From Thermoleophilia bacterium (GTDB lineage: Bacteria; Actinomycetota; Thermoleophilia; Miltoncostaeales; Miltoncostaeaceae): 5,130 bases of DNA. The notes below the pieces were generated by a model, which worked only from the letters and a program-made list of their open reading frames with translations, was not told the DNA's origin and searched no databases. Location of the stretch: NCBI GenBank assembly GCA_017882555.1, contig JADGPH010000255.1, positions 1-5,130 on the forward strand, read 5' to 3'. Shown here piece after piece: positions 1-5,130 of the stretch. The first letter of the stretch is position 1. Every line of letters starts with the position of its first letter. Position numbers and translations under genes: made by a program.

Positions 1-308
1 AAGACTTCGGCCAGCAGGGGTGCCAAGCGTCGGTCGATCTCGATCGCATGCACCCAGCGGGCGCGTCTGGCCAGTGCGCGGGTAAGGACCCCGACGCCGG
101 CACCGACCTCCAGCGCCACGTCACTGGCCGTGACACCGACCTCGCGCAGCGACAGGTCCACGAGGTTCTCGTCCGCAAGAAAATGCTGGCCCAGTTCGGT
201 GTTGGGCGTGAGCCCATACGCCTCCAGCAGGCGAATGACCCGAACGCGCTCCGTCGGGTGTGGGCTACCAGCCGAAGACGCGGGCGGCGTTGGCAGTTGT
301 GAGCTCAT
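1..308 (-). CDS. rsmA: 16S rRNA dimethyladenosine transferase RsmA/KsgA, N-terminal part (gene runs off the left edge)
   Basis: This is the first 102 codons of the SAM-dependent enzyme that dimethylates two adjacent adenines near the 3' end of 16S rRNA during late 30S assembly. Seen in the translation: a GQHFL motif at residues 40-44 (family usual GQNFL), the SAM-binding motif I LEVGAGVGVLT at 66-76, and the acidic end of the next strand, AIEID, at 88-92. The order and spacing fit the start of the Rossmann methyltransferase fold. The C-terminal half, including the NLPY-type catalytic motif, lies outside the window. The start chosen is the ATG at 306-308 (MSSQLPT), the only canonical in-frame start before the domain. 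It puts the first 44 nt inside the end of tatD and gives a tail of about 18 residues before the conserved region. No convincing Shine-Dalgarno precedes it, so translation is probably coupled to tatD. It is the last visible gene of a metG-tatD-rsmA operon. Identity is secure; the exact start is moderately so. Confidence 0.88.
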   Translation of the reverse strand, partial: MSSQLPTPPASSAGSPHPTERVRVIRLLEAYGLTPNTELGQHFLADENLVDLSLREVGVTASDVALEVGAGVGVLTRALARRARWVHAIEIDRRLAPLLAEV

Positions 309-1014
309 CACACGTTGGGGTCTCGATGCCGCGCACCTCGGCCAGCCTGGCGAGGGTGTGTGCGACATAGGCAGGCTGATTGGGTCTTCCCCGACGCGGT
401 ACCGGCGCCAGGTAGGGGCTGTCGGTCTCGACGAGGATACGGCTGGCGGGTATGCGCGCCGCAGCGGCACGCAAGGCATCGTTAGGTTTATAGGTCAGTG
501 GACCGGCAAAGCTCGCGTACCAGCCGGCCGCGATGACCTCATCGACGTGGTCGACCAGCGAGAAGCAATGCAGGATCACATCGAGCCCCACCGCGTCCTC
601 GCGGAGGATCGCAAGGGTGGCCTCGGCGGCGTCGCGGGTGTGGACCACCAACGGCAGCCCGGTCTGGCGTGCGAGCCCGATTTGGGCACGAAATGCGCGT
701 TCCTGCTGCTCCGGCATCGCGGCATCGCGGTAGAAGTCCATGCCGCATTCACCGATCGCCACGACCCGTGGGTGACGCGCCAACTCCGCGATCCATCCGG
801 CGTCGTCGTCGGTCCAGGTATCGGCGGCGTTTGGGTGTACTCCGATTGCCACCCAGACCGCGTCGTACTGCTCGGCGAACGCGATGGTGCGCAGGCTCGA
901 GTCGCGACCCATCCCGATCCCAACGATGCGCTCGACGCCGTGCCCCGTGGCTTCGGCGACGACCGCTGCGATCCCGCCTTCGCAGGATTCCAGGTGCGCG
1001 TGGGTGTCGACTAC
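265..1014 (-). CDS. tatD: TatD-family metal-dependent hydrolase/DNase; start codon uncertain
   Basis: A TIM-barrel hydrolase of the TatD family, cytoplasmic, with 3'-5' exonuclease/DNase activity in studied members. Counting from the GTA at 1014 it has 249 codons, the usual family length. Metal-site residues are visible: HxH at 5 and 7 (VDTHAHLES), E89 in IGECGMDFYRD, H125 in VVHTRDA, H149 in HCFS and D198 in ETDSPYLAP. The conserved GVHP (58-61) and a C-terminal ANAARVF are also present. The start is a problem. No ATG, GTG or TTG occurs in frame just before VVDTH. The nearest in-frame starts are CTG at 1089, GTG at 1173 (302 aa) and ATG at 1314 (349 aa), and the added residues would be a frame-shifted reading of the metG 3' end. 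A strong GGAAGGA lies 8 nt before the GTA at 1014, which overlaps the metG TAG, so I mark the domain start there. Second gene of the metG-tatD-rsmA operon. The product is certain; the start is not. Confidence 0.9.
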   Translation of the reverse strand, partial: VVDTHAHLESCEGGIAAVVAEATGHGVERIVGIGMGRDSSLRTIAFAEQYDAVWVAIGVHPNAADTWTDDDAGWIAELARHPRVVAIGECGMDFYRDAAMPEQQERAFRAQIGLARQTGLPLVVHTRDAAEATLAILREDAVGLDVILHCFSLVDHVDEVIAAGWYASFAGPLTYKPNDALRAAAARIPASRILVETDSPYLAPVPRRGRPNQPAYVAHTLARLAEVRGIETPTCDELTTANAARVFGW

Positions 1015-2537
1015 TCGGGGCGTCCTTCCACCCGCGGAAACAGTGGGGGCACGCTCGTCACTGACGTCCCAGCGATTCCGGCGCCCCAGACGGCCTGTGT
1101 CAGCCCCACCTGTGTTGGGTCGTGGCCGAGAGATGCCAATGCCCGCTCGGCGCTGGTCGGGATGATCGGCCACAACATGATCAGCACCGACTGGAGCCCC
1201 GCGGCCAGCGAGAACAGCACCTGATCGAGATCGGCGGCGGCGTCGGGGTCCTTGGCCAGCACCCACGGTGCACGCTGCTCGACCAGACGGTTGAGGGCTC
1301 GCACGAGCACCCAAGCGGCTTCGACCGCCCGCGTCACGTCGGCGTTATCGAAGGCGGCACGGATCTCGGACTGGCGCGTGGCGACCTCCCGGGCGAGATC
1401 CGCATCGCGGCCGTGGTCGTTGGGGATGACCCCGTCGCGGTAGCGGTCGATCATGCTCACGGTGCGGTTGAGCAGGTTGCCCAGCTCATTGGCAAGCTCA
1501 CCCGTGTAGCGCGCCTCAAAGCCCTCTGCGCTAAACGTCCCATCCTCGCCAAACCGGATCTCGCGGCTCAGGTAGTAGCGCAGCGCGTCGATGCCGTAGT
1601 CCGCGATGAACGGAAACGGGTCGACGAGGTTGCCGGTGGTCTTGCTCATCTTCTCGCCACCCTTGAGCACGTAGCCGTGAATCGCCAACCGCTCAGGGAG
1701 TTCGAGGTCCGCAGCCATGAGCAGGGCGGGCCAGATCACGGCGTGGAACTTGAGGATGTCTTTGGCCATCAACTGCAGGTTGGGCGGCCAGAAACGCGCT
1801 CCGTCGTCCCCGGCGCCGTAGCTCAGCGCGGTCCAATAGTTAAAGAGGGCGTCAACCCAGACGTAGATGACCTGGTCGGGATCCCACGGCACCGGGACGC
1901 CCCATGAGATCTGAGAACGTGAGATCGAGAGGTCGTCCACGCCCTGTTCGATCATCCGCCGCGCCTCGTTGTACCGCGGGGTCGGAACGACCCACTCGGG
2001 GTGCGCGTCGAAGTGGGCAAGCAGGCGGTCGCGGTACGCCGACAGACGGAAGAACCAGTTGTCCTCTTCGAGCCACTCCACGGGTGTGCCGTGAATCGGG
2101 CACGTCCGGTTCTCGCCGAGTTCGGACTCGACGTAGAAGGCCTCACACGGGGTGCAGTACCAACCGCCGTAGCTGCCTTTGTAGATGTCGCCGCGCGCGT
2201 GGAGGATCGCCAGCAGACGTTGGACCTCGGCGACGTGTTCGGGATCGGTCGTGCGAATAAAGAAGTCGTTGCTGGCGTCGAGCTCGCGACCGAGGTCGCG
2301 GAACTTGGCCGAGAGTTCGTCGGCATGGGCTTGCGGTGTGCGTCCCGCGACCTCGGCGGCGCGGGCGATCTTTGCGCCGTGCTCGTCGGTGCCGGTCAGG
2401 AAGAACACCTCTTCACCCCGTTGGCGATGATGGCGGGCGAAGATGTCCGCCATGATCGTCGTGTACGCGTGGCCGACATGTGGGTCCGCGTTGACGTAGT
2501 AAATCGGCGTAGTGATGTAGAAGCGACTTTGGCTCAC
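1011..2537 (-). CDS. metG: Methionine--tRNA ligase (MetRS)
   Basis: A class I aminoacyl-tRNA synthetase of 508 residues that charges tRNA-Met with methionine using ATP, in the cytoplasm. Seen in order: the HIGH signature as HVGH at residues 20-23, LTGTDEHG at 47-54, and one zinc knuckle made of C128-x2-C131 and C146-x2-H149. These are followed by the methionine-pocket region WVDALFNY (227-234), AKDILKFH (258-265) and the KMSKS loop as KMSKT at 296-300. An alpha-helical anticodon-binding domain then runs to the end, closing with the family-typical PLFPRVE. There is no C-terminal EMAPII/Trbp111-like tRNA-binding domain, which fits this length and is common in actinobacteria. The start is the GTG at 2535-2537 (MSQSRFYITTPIYY), directly in front of the conserved first strand. 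No Shine-Dalgarno precedes it. First gene of the operon continuing into tatD and rsmA, and divergent from the nucleotidyltransferase gene. The single-knuckle, Thermus-like zinc insert is normal for this subtype. Confidence 0.97.
   Translation of the reverse strand: MSQSRFYITTPIYYVNADPHVGHAYTTIMADIFARHHRQRGEEVFFLTGTDEHGAKIARAAEVAGRTPQAHADELSAKFRDLGRELDASNDFFIRTTDPEHVAEVQRLLAILHARGDIYKGSYGGWYCTPCEAFYVESELGENRTCPIHGTPVEWLEEDNWFFRLSAYRDRLLAHFDAHPEWVVPTPRYNEARRMIEQGVDDLSISRSQISWGVPVPWDPDQVIYVWVDALFNYWTALSYGAGDDGARFWPPNLQLMAKDILKFHAVIWPALLMAADLELPERLAIHGYVLKGGEKMSKTTGNLVDPFPFIADYGIDALRYYLSREIRFGEDGTFSAEGFEARYTGELANELGNLLNRTVSMIDRYRDGVIPNDHGRDADLAREVATRQSEIRAAFDNADVTRAVEAAWVLVRALNRLVEQRAPWVLAKDPDAAADLDQVLFSLAAGLQSVLIMLWPIIPTSAERALASLGHDPTQVGLTQAVWGAGIAGTSVTSVPPLFPRVEGRPE
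1023..1029 (-). promoter_or_regulatory. Shine-Dalgarno-like site for tatD inside the metG 3' end
   Basis: On the minus strand GGAAGGA lies within the last codons of metG, 8 nt before a GTA codon (1012-1014) that overlaps the metG stop TAG (1011-1013). Its distance is ideal for starting TatD at VVDTHAHL, yet no recognised start codon is there. It could serve a non-canonical start or reinitiation by ribosomes terminating metG. Confidence 0.45.
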
Positions 2538-2540
2538 GAA

Positions 2541-3071
2541 TTGAACAGTCTAGACGGGTGCCTGTCCCCGCGGTTGCAGGCCGTCTTGCGTGCGGTGAGC
2601 GCGCGTCTCGCGCGGGCGGAGGTGCCGTGGATGCTCGGCGGCTCATCGGCGCGTGCGCTGGAGGGTGCATCACCCCGACCGCGTGATCTCGACGTCGAAG
2701 TGGCAGCTGAGCACGCCGGGCGGGCGGCCCGCGCCCTGGGGTGCAGCCTGGGAGCCGACGCTGGCCGTGGGTGGTCGTCGGTGCGGGCGATCCGGACCCT
2801 GCGTGGCGTGGAGATCGATCTGAGCGCGGGAATCGTTGTCACCGGGCTCGGGTGGCGACTCGACCCCGATGAGGCGCTGAGCGCGGAGTGGTCGCGGACG
2901 GTGGTCGTCGGTGGGGACCCGGTGGTGCTCGTCCCACCCGAAGAGGCGCTCGTCCGGGCACTGGTCGCGGGCGATTGGGCGCGGCTGAGCAAGCTCGTCG
3001 CCGCGGGCGGACCGCCTCGGCGCCCGGCCTACATGGTGCGCCGTTTGGCGGCCGCGAGGGCGGTGCGGTAG
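2541..3071 (+). CDS. Orphan nucleotidyltransferase-fold protein (Pol-beta superfamily type), unknown substrate
   Basis: A small protein of up to 176 residues. It shows the minimal signature of the Pol-beta/MNT nucleotidyltransferase fold. An amphipathic N-terminal helix (11-26) is followed by strand WMLGGSSARAL with the GG-S turn at 33-35, then RPRDLDVEV with the two metal carboxylates D49 and D51. A third acid, D93, sits in the strand VEIDL. A conserved-looking VPPEEALVRAL helix lies at 131-141. It resembles stand-alone aminoglycoside/lincosamide-type or AbiEii-like nucleotidyltransferases; the substrate cannot be told from sequence. No HEPN, AbiEi-like or other antitoxin partner is adjacent. 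The start is unclear: TTG at 2541 is the longest option not overlapping metG. CTG 2562, TTG 2574 and GTG 2595 are alternatives and all keep the active site. None has a good Shine-Dalgarno. Its last 13 codons overlap the end of rsmI on the other strand. GC-rich third positions match its neighbours, so there is no base-composition sign of recent transfer. Confidence 0.75.
   Translation: MNSLDGCLSPRLQAVLRAVSARLARAEVPWMLGGSSARALEGASPRPRDLDVEVAAEHAGRAARALGCSLGADAGRGWSSVRAIRTLRGVEIDLSAGIVVTGLGWRLDPDEALSAEWSRTVVVGGDPVVLVPPEEALVRALVAGDWARLSKLVAAGGPPRRPAYMVRRLAAARAVR
2547..2552 (-). promoter_or_regulatory. Candidate -10 element of the metG operon (possible leaderless start)
   Basis: On the minus strand TAGACT fits the TAnnnT form of a sigma-70-type -10 box. 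It ends 9 nt before the metG GTG, so transcription would begin at or within a base or two of the start codon, giving a leaderless mRNA. This agrees with the lack of a Shine-Dalgarno. I see no good -35 at 16-19 nt. The call rests on the hexamer and spacing only. Confidence 0.3.
2548..2555. promoter_or_regulatory. GTCTAGAC palindrome between metG and the nucleotidyltransferase gene
   Basis: A perfect 8-bp palindrome centred on CTAG overlaps the candidate -10 of metG and gives a related TAGACG on the plus strand. It could be an operator half-site pair, part of a bidirectional promoter, or chance. If it drives the plus gene, that gene would start at TTG 2574 or GTG 2595 rather than TTG 2541. Confidence 0.2.
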
Positions 3072-3889
3072 GCGGCGTTCCGTGCCCCGGCGCCGACTTG
3101 TGCGGCCACATCCGCCGCCTGTCCAGGACTGAGTCCCGCGTCGAGCAGGGTGGCGATGACCGCATCCAGGCGGTCTGCGGCCGCCTCGGCCTGCCGGGCA
3201 CTCGAGTGCGGCCAGAGCACCAACGTGATCTCTCCCCTGATCGGAATCTCGGTGGTACGCGTCATCAGCTCCGCGACCGAGCCGACTTGGGTCTGTTCGT
3301 AGAGCTTGCTGATCTCGCGGCAGATCGCCATGCGCCGGTCGGGATCGCGTCTGGCGAGCTCTGCCAGGAGGCCCGGCAAGCGCTGGGCGCTCTCGAACGC
3401 GATCACGGGCCAGCCCAGCTGATCGAGGCCATTCAGCAGCGCGGCGCGCTCACCGGACTTGCGTGGCATGAATCCGGCAAAGACGAATCTGTCGGCGGGC
3501 GCACCCGCGGCGGCGATCGCGGCGGTCACGGCGCTCGGCCCCGGAACGACCTCGACCGGGATGTCGGCGTCGTGGGCTGCACTTACCAGGCGCGCTCCGG
3601 GGTCGCTGACACCCGGCATACCGGCATCGCTGACGAGCGCAATCCGCGCACCGGTCCCAAGCCGTGTTAAGAGTTCGGGAAGGCGGGCGGCTTCATTGTG
3701 TGCATGCAGGCTGACAAGCGCTACCTTGAGTCCTAGCGCATGCAGCAACAGGCCGGTGCGTCGAGTGTCTTCGCATGCGATGACCTCAGCGGCGCGCAGG
3801 GTCTCGAGCGCCCGCGGCGAAATGTCGCTCAAGTTCCCAATTGGCGTCGCGACGATCGTCAAGCATCCCCGTGTGGTAGGTGTGCTCAC
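3029..3889 (-). CDS. rsmI: 16S rRNA (cytidine(1402)-2'-O)-methyltransferase RsmI
   Basis: SAM-dependent tetrapyrrole-methylase-fold enzyme that 2'-O-methylates C1402 of 16S rRNA in the ribosomal P site. The 286-residue length is standard. Seen in order: ATPIGNLSDIS at 14-24, CEDTRRTG at 39-46, HAHNE at 62-66, SDAGMPGVSDPG at 87-98 (family usual SDAGTPLISDPG) and VPGPSA at 115-120. A CREISKLYEQ segment, GEITLVL, and the small C-terminal RsmI domain (SPGQAADVAAQ ... NAAYRTAL) follow. The GTG at 3887-3889 is chosen because it lies 9 residues before the first conserved strand and follows a GGAG with a 6-nt spacer. Longer in-frame readings up to 4228 extend antisense through the LCP gene and look non-coding. 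Its end overlaps the nucleotidyltransferase end by 43 nt. It is separated from metG by that gene, so it probably has its own promoter in the 3890-3948 region. Confidence 0.95.
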   Translation of the reverse strand: MSTPTTRGCLTIVATPIGNLSDISPRALETLRAAEVIACEDTRRTGLLLHALGLKVALVSLHAHNEAARLPELLTRLGTGARIALVSDAGMPGVSDPGARLVSAAHDADIPVEVVPGPSAVTAAIAAAGAPADRFVFAGFMPRKSGERAALLNGLDQLGWPVIAFESAQRLPGLLAELARRDPDRRMAICREISKLYEQTQVGSVAELMTRTTEIPIRGEITLVLWPHSSARQAEAAADRLDAVIATLLDAGLSPGQAADVAAQVGAGARNAAYRTALAAAKRRTM

Positions 3890-3895
3890 GTTTCG

Positions 3896-3899
3896 CTCC
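3896..3899 (-). promoter_or_regulatory. Shine-Dalgarno of rsmI
   Basis: On the minus strand GGAG is followed by six bases (CGAAAC) and then the GTG at 3889. This placement decides the rsmI start against the longer upstream reading. It is the best conventional ribosome-binding site in front of a canonical start codon in this window. Confidence 0.6.
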
Positions 3900-3933
3900 G
3901 CCGGGGAATTACCGTCTCCCACATGTAGGTCGA

Positions 3934-3939
3934 TACCAT
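3934..3939 (+). promoter_or_regulatory. Candidate -10 element of the LCP gene (possible leaderless start)
   Basis: TACCAT matches the TAnnnT -10 pattern and ends 9 nt before the LCP ATG at 3949. No Shine-Dalgarno precedes that ATG (the bases before it read cctctacgc), so a leaderless transcript is plausible. A poor -35-like TTACCG lies at 3909-3914 with a long 19-nt spacer. The 59-bp divergent gap 3890-3948 must hold the promoters of both this gene and rsmI. Confidence 0.35.
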
Positions 3940-3948
3940 CCTCTACGC

Positions 3949-5127
3949 ATGAACACGAACACCACGAAGCCCTATCGGCGCTTCCGCGTACATGCGGGAT
4001 CTGCGTCGGGAGGGATCGAGGAACTGCGACGCATGACCGAGGGCGAGGTGGCGCGCGCCGGAGATCCTCCGGGGCGTGGACCGACCGCACTCGCTCCCGA
4101 GCGACGCGTTGGCTCCACCGTACCGCCATCGCCCCCCAGGGGTCGGCCCGCGATCTCGGCGTTCGACGATGGCCCGCCGCGCGCGCCCAGCGACCACCGC
4201 TGGTGGTCACTGCGTGGACTTGGCCCACGTGGCTGGACGGTGCGCATCGTCCTGGTGTTGCTCATCGCGGTAATGGCCTGGGGGATCGCAGGGTACCTCG
4301 CGCTCAACAGCGCGGTATCACAGGCCAATGCCCGCATCACGACGGCGGCCCGCAAGGCCCTGACGCCTGCCAGTGGCTCGATGTGGACGACCCCCACAAA
4401 CATTCTGTTCATCGGGGCGGATGCGCGGCCTGGAGACGGAGCATCCCGCTCGGACACGCTAATGGTCATGCGGGTCGATCCGAATGCGGGCAAGATCAAA
4501 TATCTGTCGATCCCACGTGACACGCTGGTCAACAACGGTCAGTACGCGGGGCAGAAGATCAACGCTGCGTACTTCTTTGGCGGCGAGGCGGGCGCCATCT
4601 CGACCGTTGAGCAGTTCACCGGGCTGCCGATCAACCATGTGGTGGTCGTCGGCTTTGCAGGTCTGACCCAGATCGTCAACGGCCTCGGCGGCGTCACGCT
4701 CAACAACCCCACCTCGCTCAAGAATTGCGCGTATACGGGTGGCATCAGGGTCAGTTTCCCTCGCGGCCTGATCACCCTGAACGGCAAGACCGCGCTTCAG
4801 TACGTCCGCGTCCGCGACTGTGACACCGATTTCCAGCGTGAGGCGCGCCAGCAGGTGTTCCTGGCGGCGCTGAAGTCCAAGATCATCTCACCGAGTCTGA
4901 TGTGGCAGGCCCCCTGGAACGGCGCGGATCTGGTGAGCACGCTGTCCACCGATATGAGCACCATGGACCTTGCGGCGTTCGGGTGGCAGGAAATGAACCT
5001 GAGCCAGCCCAAGGCGGATCACTGGGTCCTGTCAGGAACACCGACAATGATCAACGGCATCGACTACGTCGTGACCAATCGCGCCGCGAGTGCGGCGCAG
5101 TTGAAAGCCTTCTTGGGTAAGAACTGA
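3949..5127 (+). CDS. LCP (LytR-CpsA-Psr) family cell-wall glycopolymer ligase
   Basis: A membrane-anchored phosphotransferase of 392 residues. LCP proteins move glycopolymers (teichoic acid, arabinogalactan or capsule) from undecaprenyl-phosphate onto peptidoglycan, outside the membrane. Seen in order: a charged, Pro/Gly/Arg-rich cytoplasmic tail (1-95) and one transmembrane helix (about 97-119, TVRIVLVLLIAVMAW...). The LCP domain follows: NILFIGADAR (151-160), RSDTLMV (167-173), SIPRDT (187-192), KINAAY (203-208), GLGGV (245-249), LNGKTALQYVRVR (277-289) and DFQREARQQ (294-302). The arginines and aspartates that bind the pyrophosphate-lipid are in place. No LytR_C domain follows. The only two cysteines, C260 and C291, are both on the extracytoplasmic side and might pair. 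The start ATG 3949 is chosen because a -10-like box precedes it; ATG 4033 (residue 29) is an alternative that keeps the membrane helix. Divergent from rsmI. The preferred glycopolymer cannot be told from sequence. Confidence 0.95.
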   Translation: MNTNTTKPYRRFRVHAGSASGGIEELRRMTEGEVARAGDPPGRGPTALAPERRVGSTVPPSPPRGRPAISAFDDGPPRAPSDHRWWSLRGLGPRGWTVRIVLVLLIAVMAWGIAGYLALNSAVSQANARITTAARKALTPASGSMWTTPTNILFIGADARPGDGASRSDTLMVMRVDPNAGKIKYLSIPRDTLVNNGQYAGQKINAAYFFGGEAGAISTVEQFTGLPINHVVVVGFAGLTQIVNGLGGVTLNNPTSLKNCAYTGGIRVSFPRGLITLNGKTALQYVRVRDCDTDFQREARQQVFLAALKSKIISPSLMWQAPWNGADLVSTLSTDMSTMDLAAFGWQEMNLSQPKADHWVLSGTPTMINGIDYVVTNRAASAAQLKAFLGKN

Positions 5128-5130
5128 GTG

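Noticed and set aside
130..1224. 364-codon plus-strand open frame opposite tatD
   Set aside because: Antisense to the clearly conserved TatD, low-complexity R/G/V composition and no recognisable domain; a high-GC shadow frame.
1015..1314. N-terminal extension of the tatD frame up to ATG 1314
   Set aside because: It reads the conserved end of metG in another frame; the sequence is Arg/Gly-rich without TatD similarity.
1122..1907. 261-codon plus-strand open frame opposite metG
   Set aside because: Fully antisense to the conserved MetRS with no domain; a shadow.
2001..2540. Upstream extension of the nucleotidyltransferase frame to 2001
   Set aside because: These codons lie antisense to metG and encode no recognisable domain; the real protein starts near 2541-2595.
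3006..3016. GGCGG-a-CCGCC inverted repeat near the convergent gene ends, considered as a terminator
   Set aside because: The loop is a single base, no U-tract follows, and it lies inside the nucleotidyltransferase coding region.
3890..4228. N-terminal extension of the rsmI frame
   Set aside because: Antisense to the LCP gene and its promoter, composition unlike RsmI, and a good GGAG-GTG start exists at 3889.
3459..4520. 353-codon plus-strand open frame crossing rsmI and the LCP start
   Set aside because: It spans two well-supported genes in another frame and has no domain.
3972..4535. 187-codon minus-strand open frame opposite the LCP gene
   Set aside because: Antisense to conserved LCP motifs; a shadow.
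1..5130. Search for CRISPR repeats, tRNAs, insertion-sequence ends or tandem repeats
   Set aside because: Nothing convincing seen by eye; nearly all the window is accounted for by coding sequence.

Overview
This high-G+C window looks like actinomycetal housekeeping chromosome. It holds six protein-coding genes packed almost without gaps. From memory of protein families, without a database search, the best fit is an actinobacterium of the Thermoleophilia/Solirubrobacterales type. The main reasons are the rsmI / metG / tatD / rsmA gene grouping, a Thermus-like methionyl-tRNA synthetase with a single C-x2-C...C-x2-H zinc knuckle, and the style of the LCP protein. I see no tRNA, rRNA, CRISPR array, insertion sequence or phage gene.

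Layout, left to right. The minus strand from 2537 down to 1 carries a tight operon, metG then tatD then rsmA/ksgA. metG and tatD meet at the metG stop codon. tatD and rsmA overlap by 44 nt, and rsmA runs off the left edge. On the plus strand, 2541-3071 holds a small orphan protein with the catalytic pattern of a Pol-beta-type nucleotidyltransferase. It is divergent from metG and overlaps the convergent rsmI tail-to-tail by 43 nt. rsmI lies on the minus strand at 3029-3889. A 59-bp divergent intergenic region (3890-3948) separates it from an LCP (LytR-CpsA-Psr) cell-wall ligase at 3949-5127 on the plus strand. That gene ends three bases before the window does.

Functionally, metG (tRNA charging), rsmI and rsmA (16S rRNA methylation) and tatD (metal-dependent nuclease) form a translation and nucleic-acid-maintenance cluster. 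The LCP protein is a membrane-anchored enzyme that attaches glycopolymers to peptidoglycan. The nucleotidyltransferase is the only gene without an evident housekeeping role.

I found no clearly new multi-gene system. The points worth a second look are the tatD start (no ATG/GTG/TTG near the domain, but a strong Shine-Dalgarno-like sequence in front of a GTA codon at the metG stop), the orphan nucleotidyltransferase wedged between rsmI and metG, the convergent coding overlap, and two candidate leaderless promoters with the same -10-to-start spacing. The only stretches without coding are the few bases between metG and the nucleotidyltransferase and the 59-bp region at 3890-3948.
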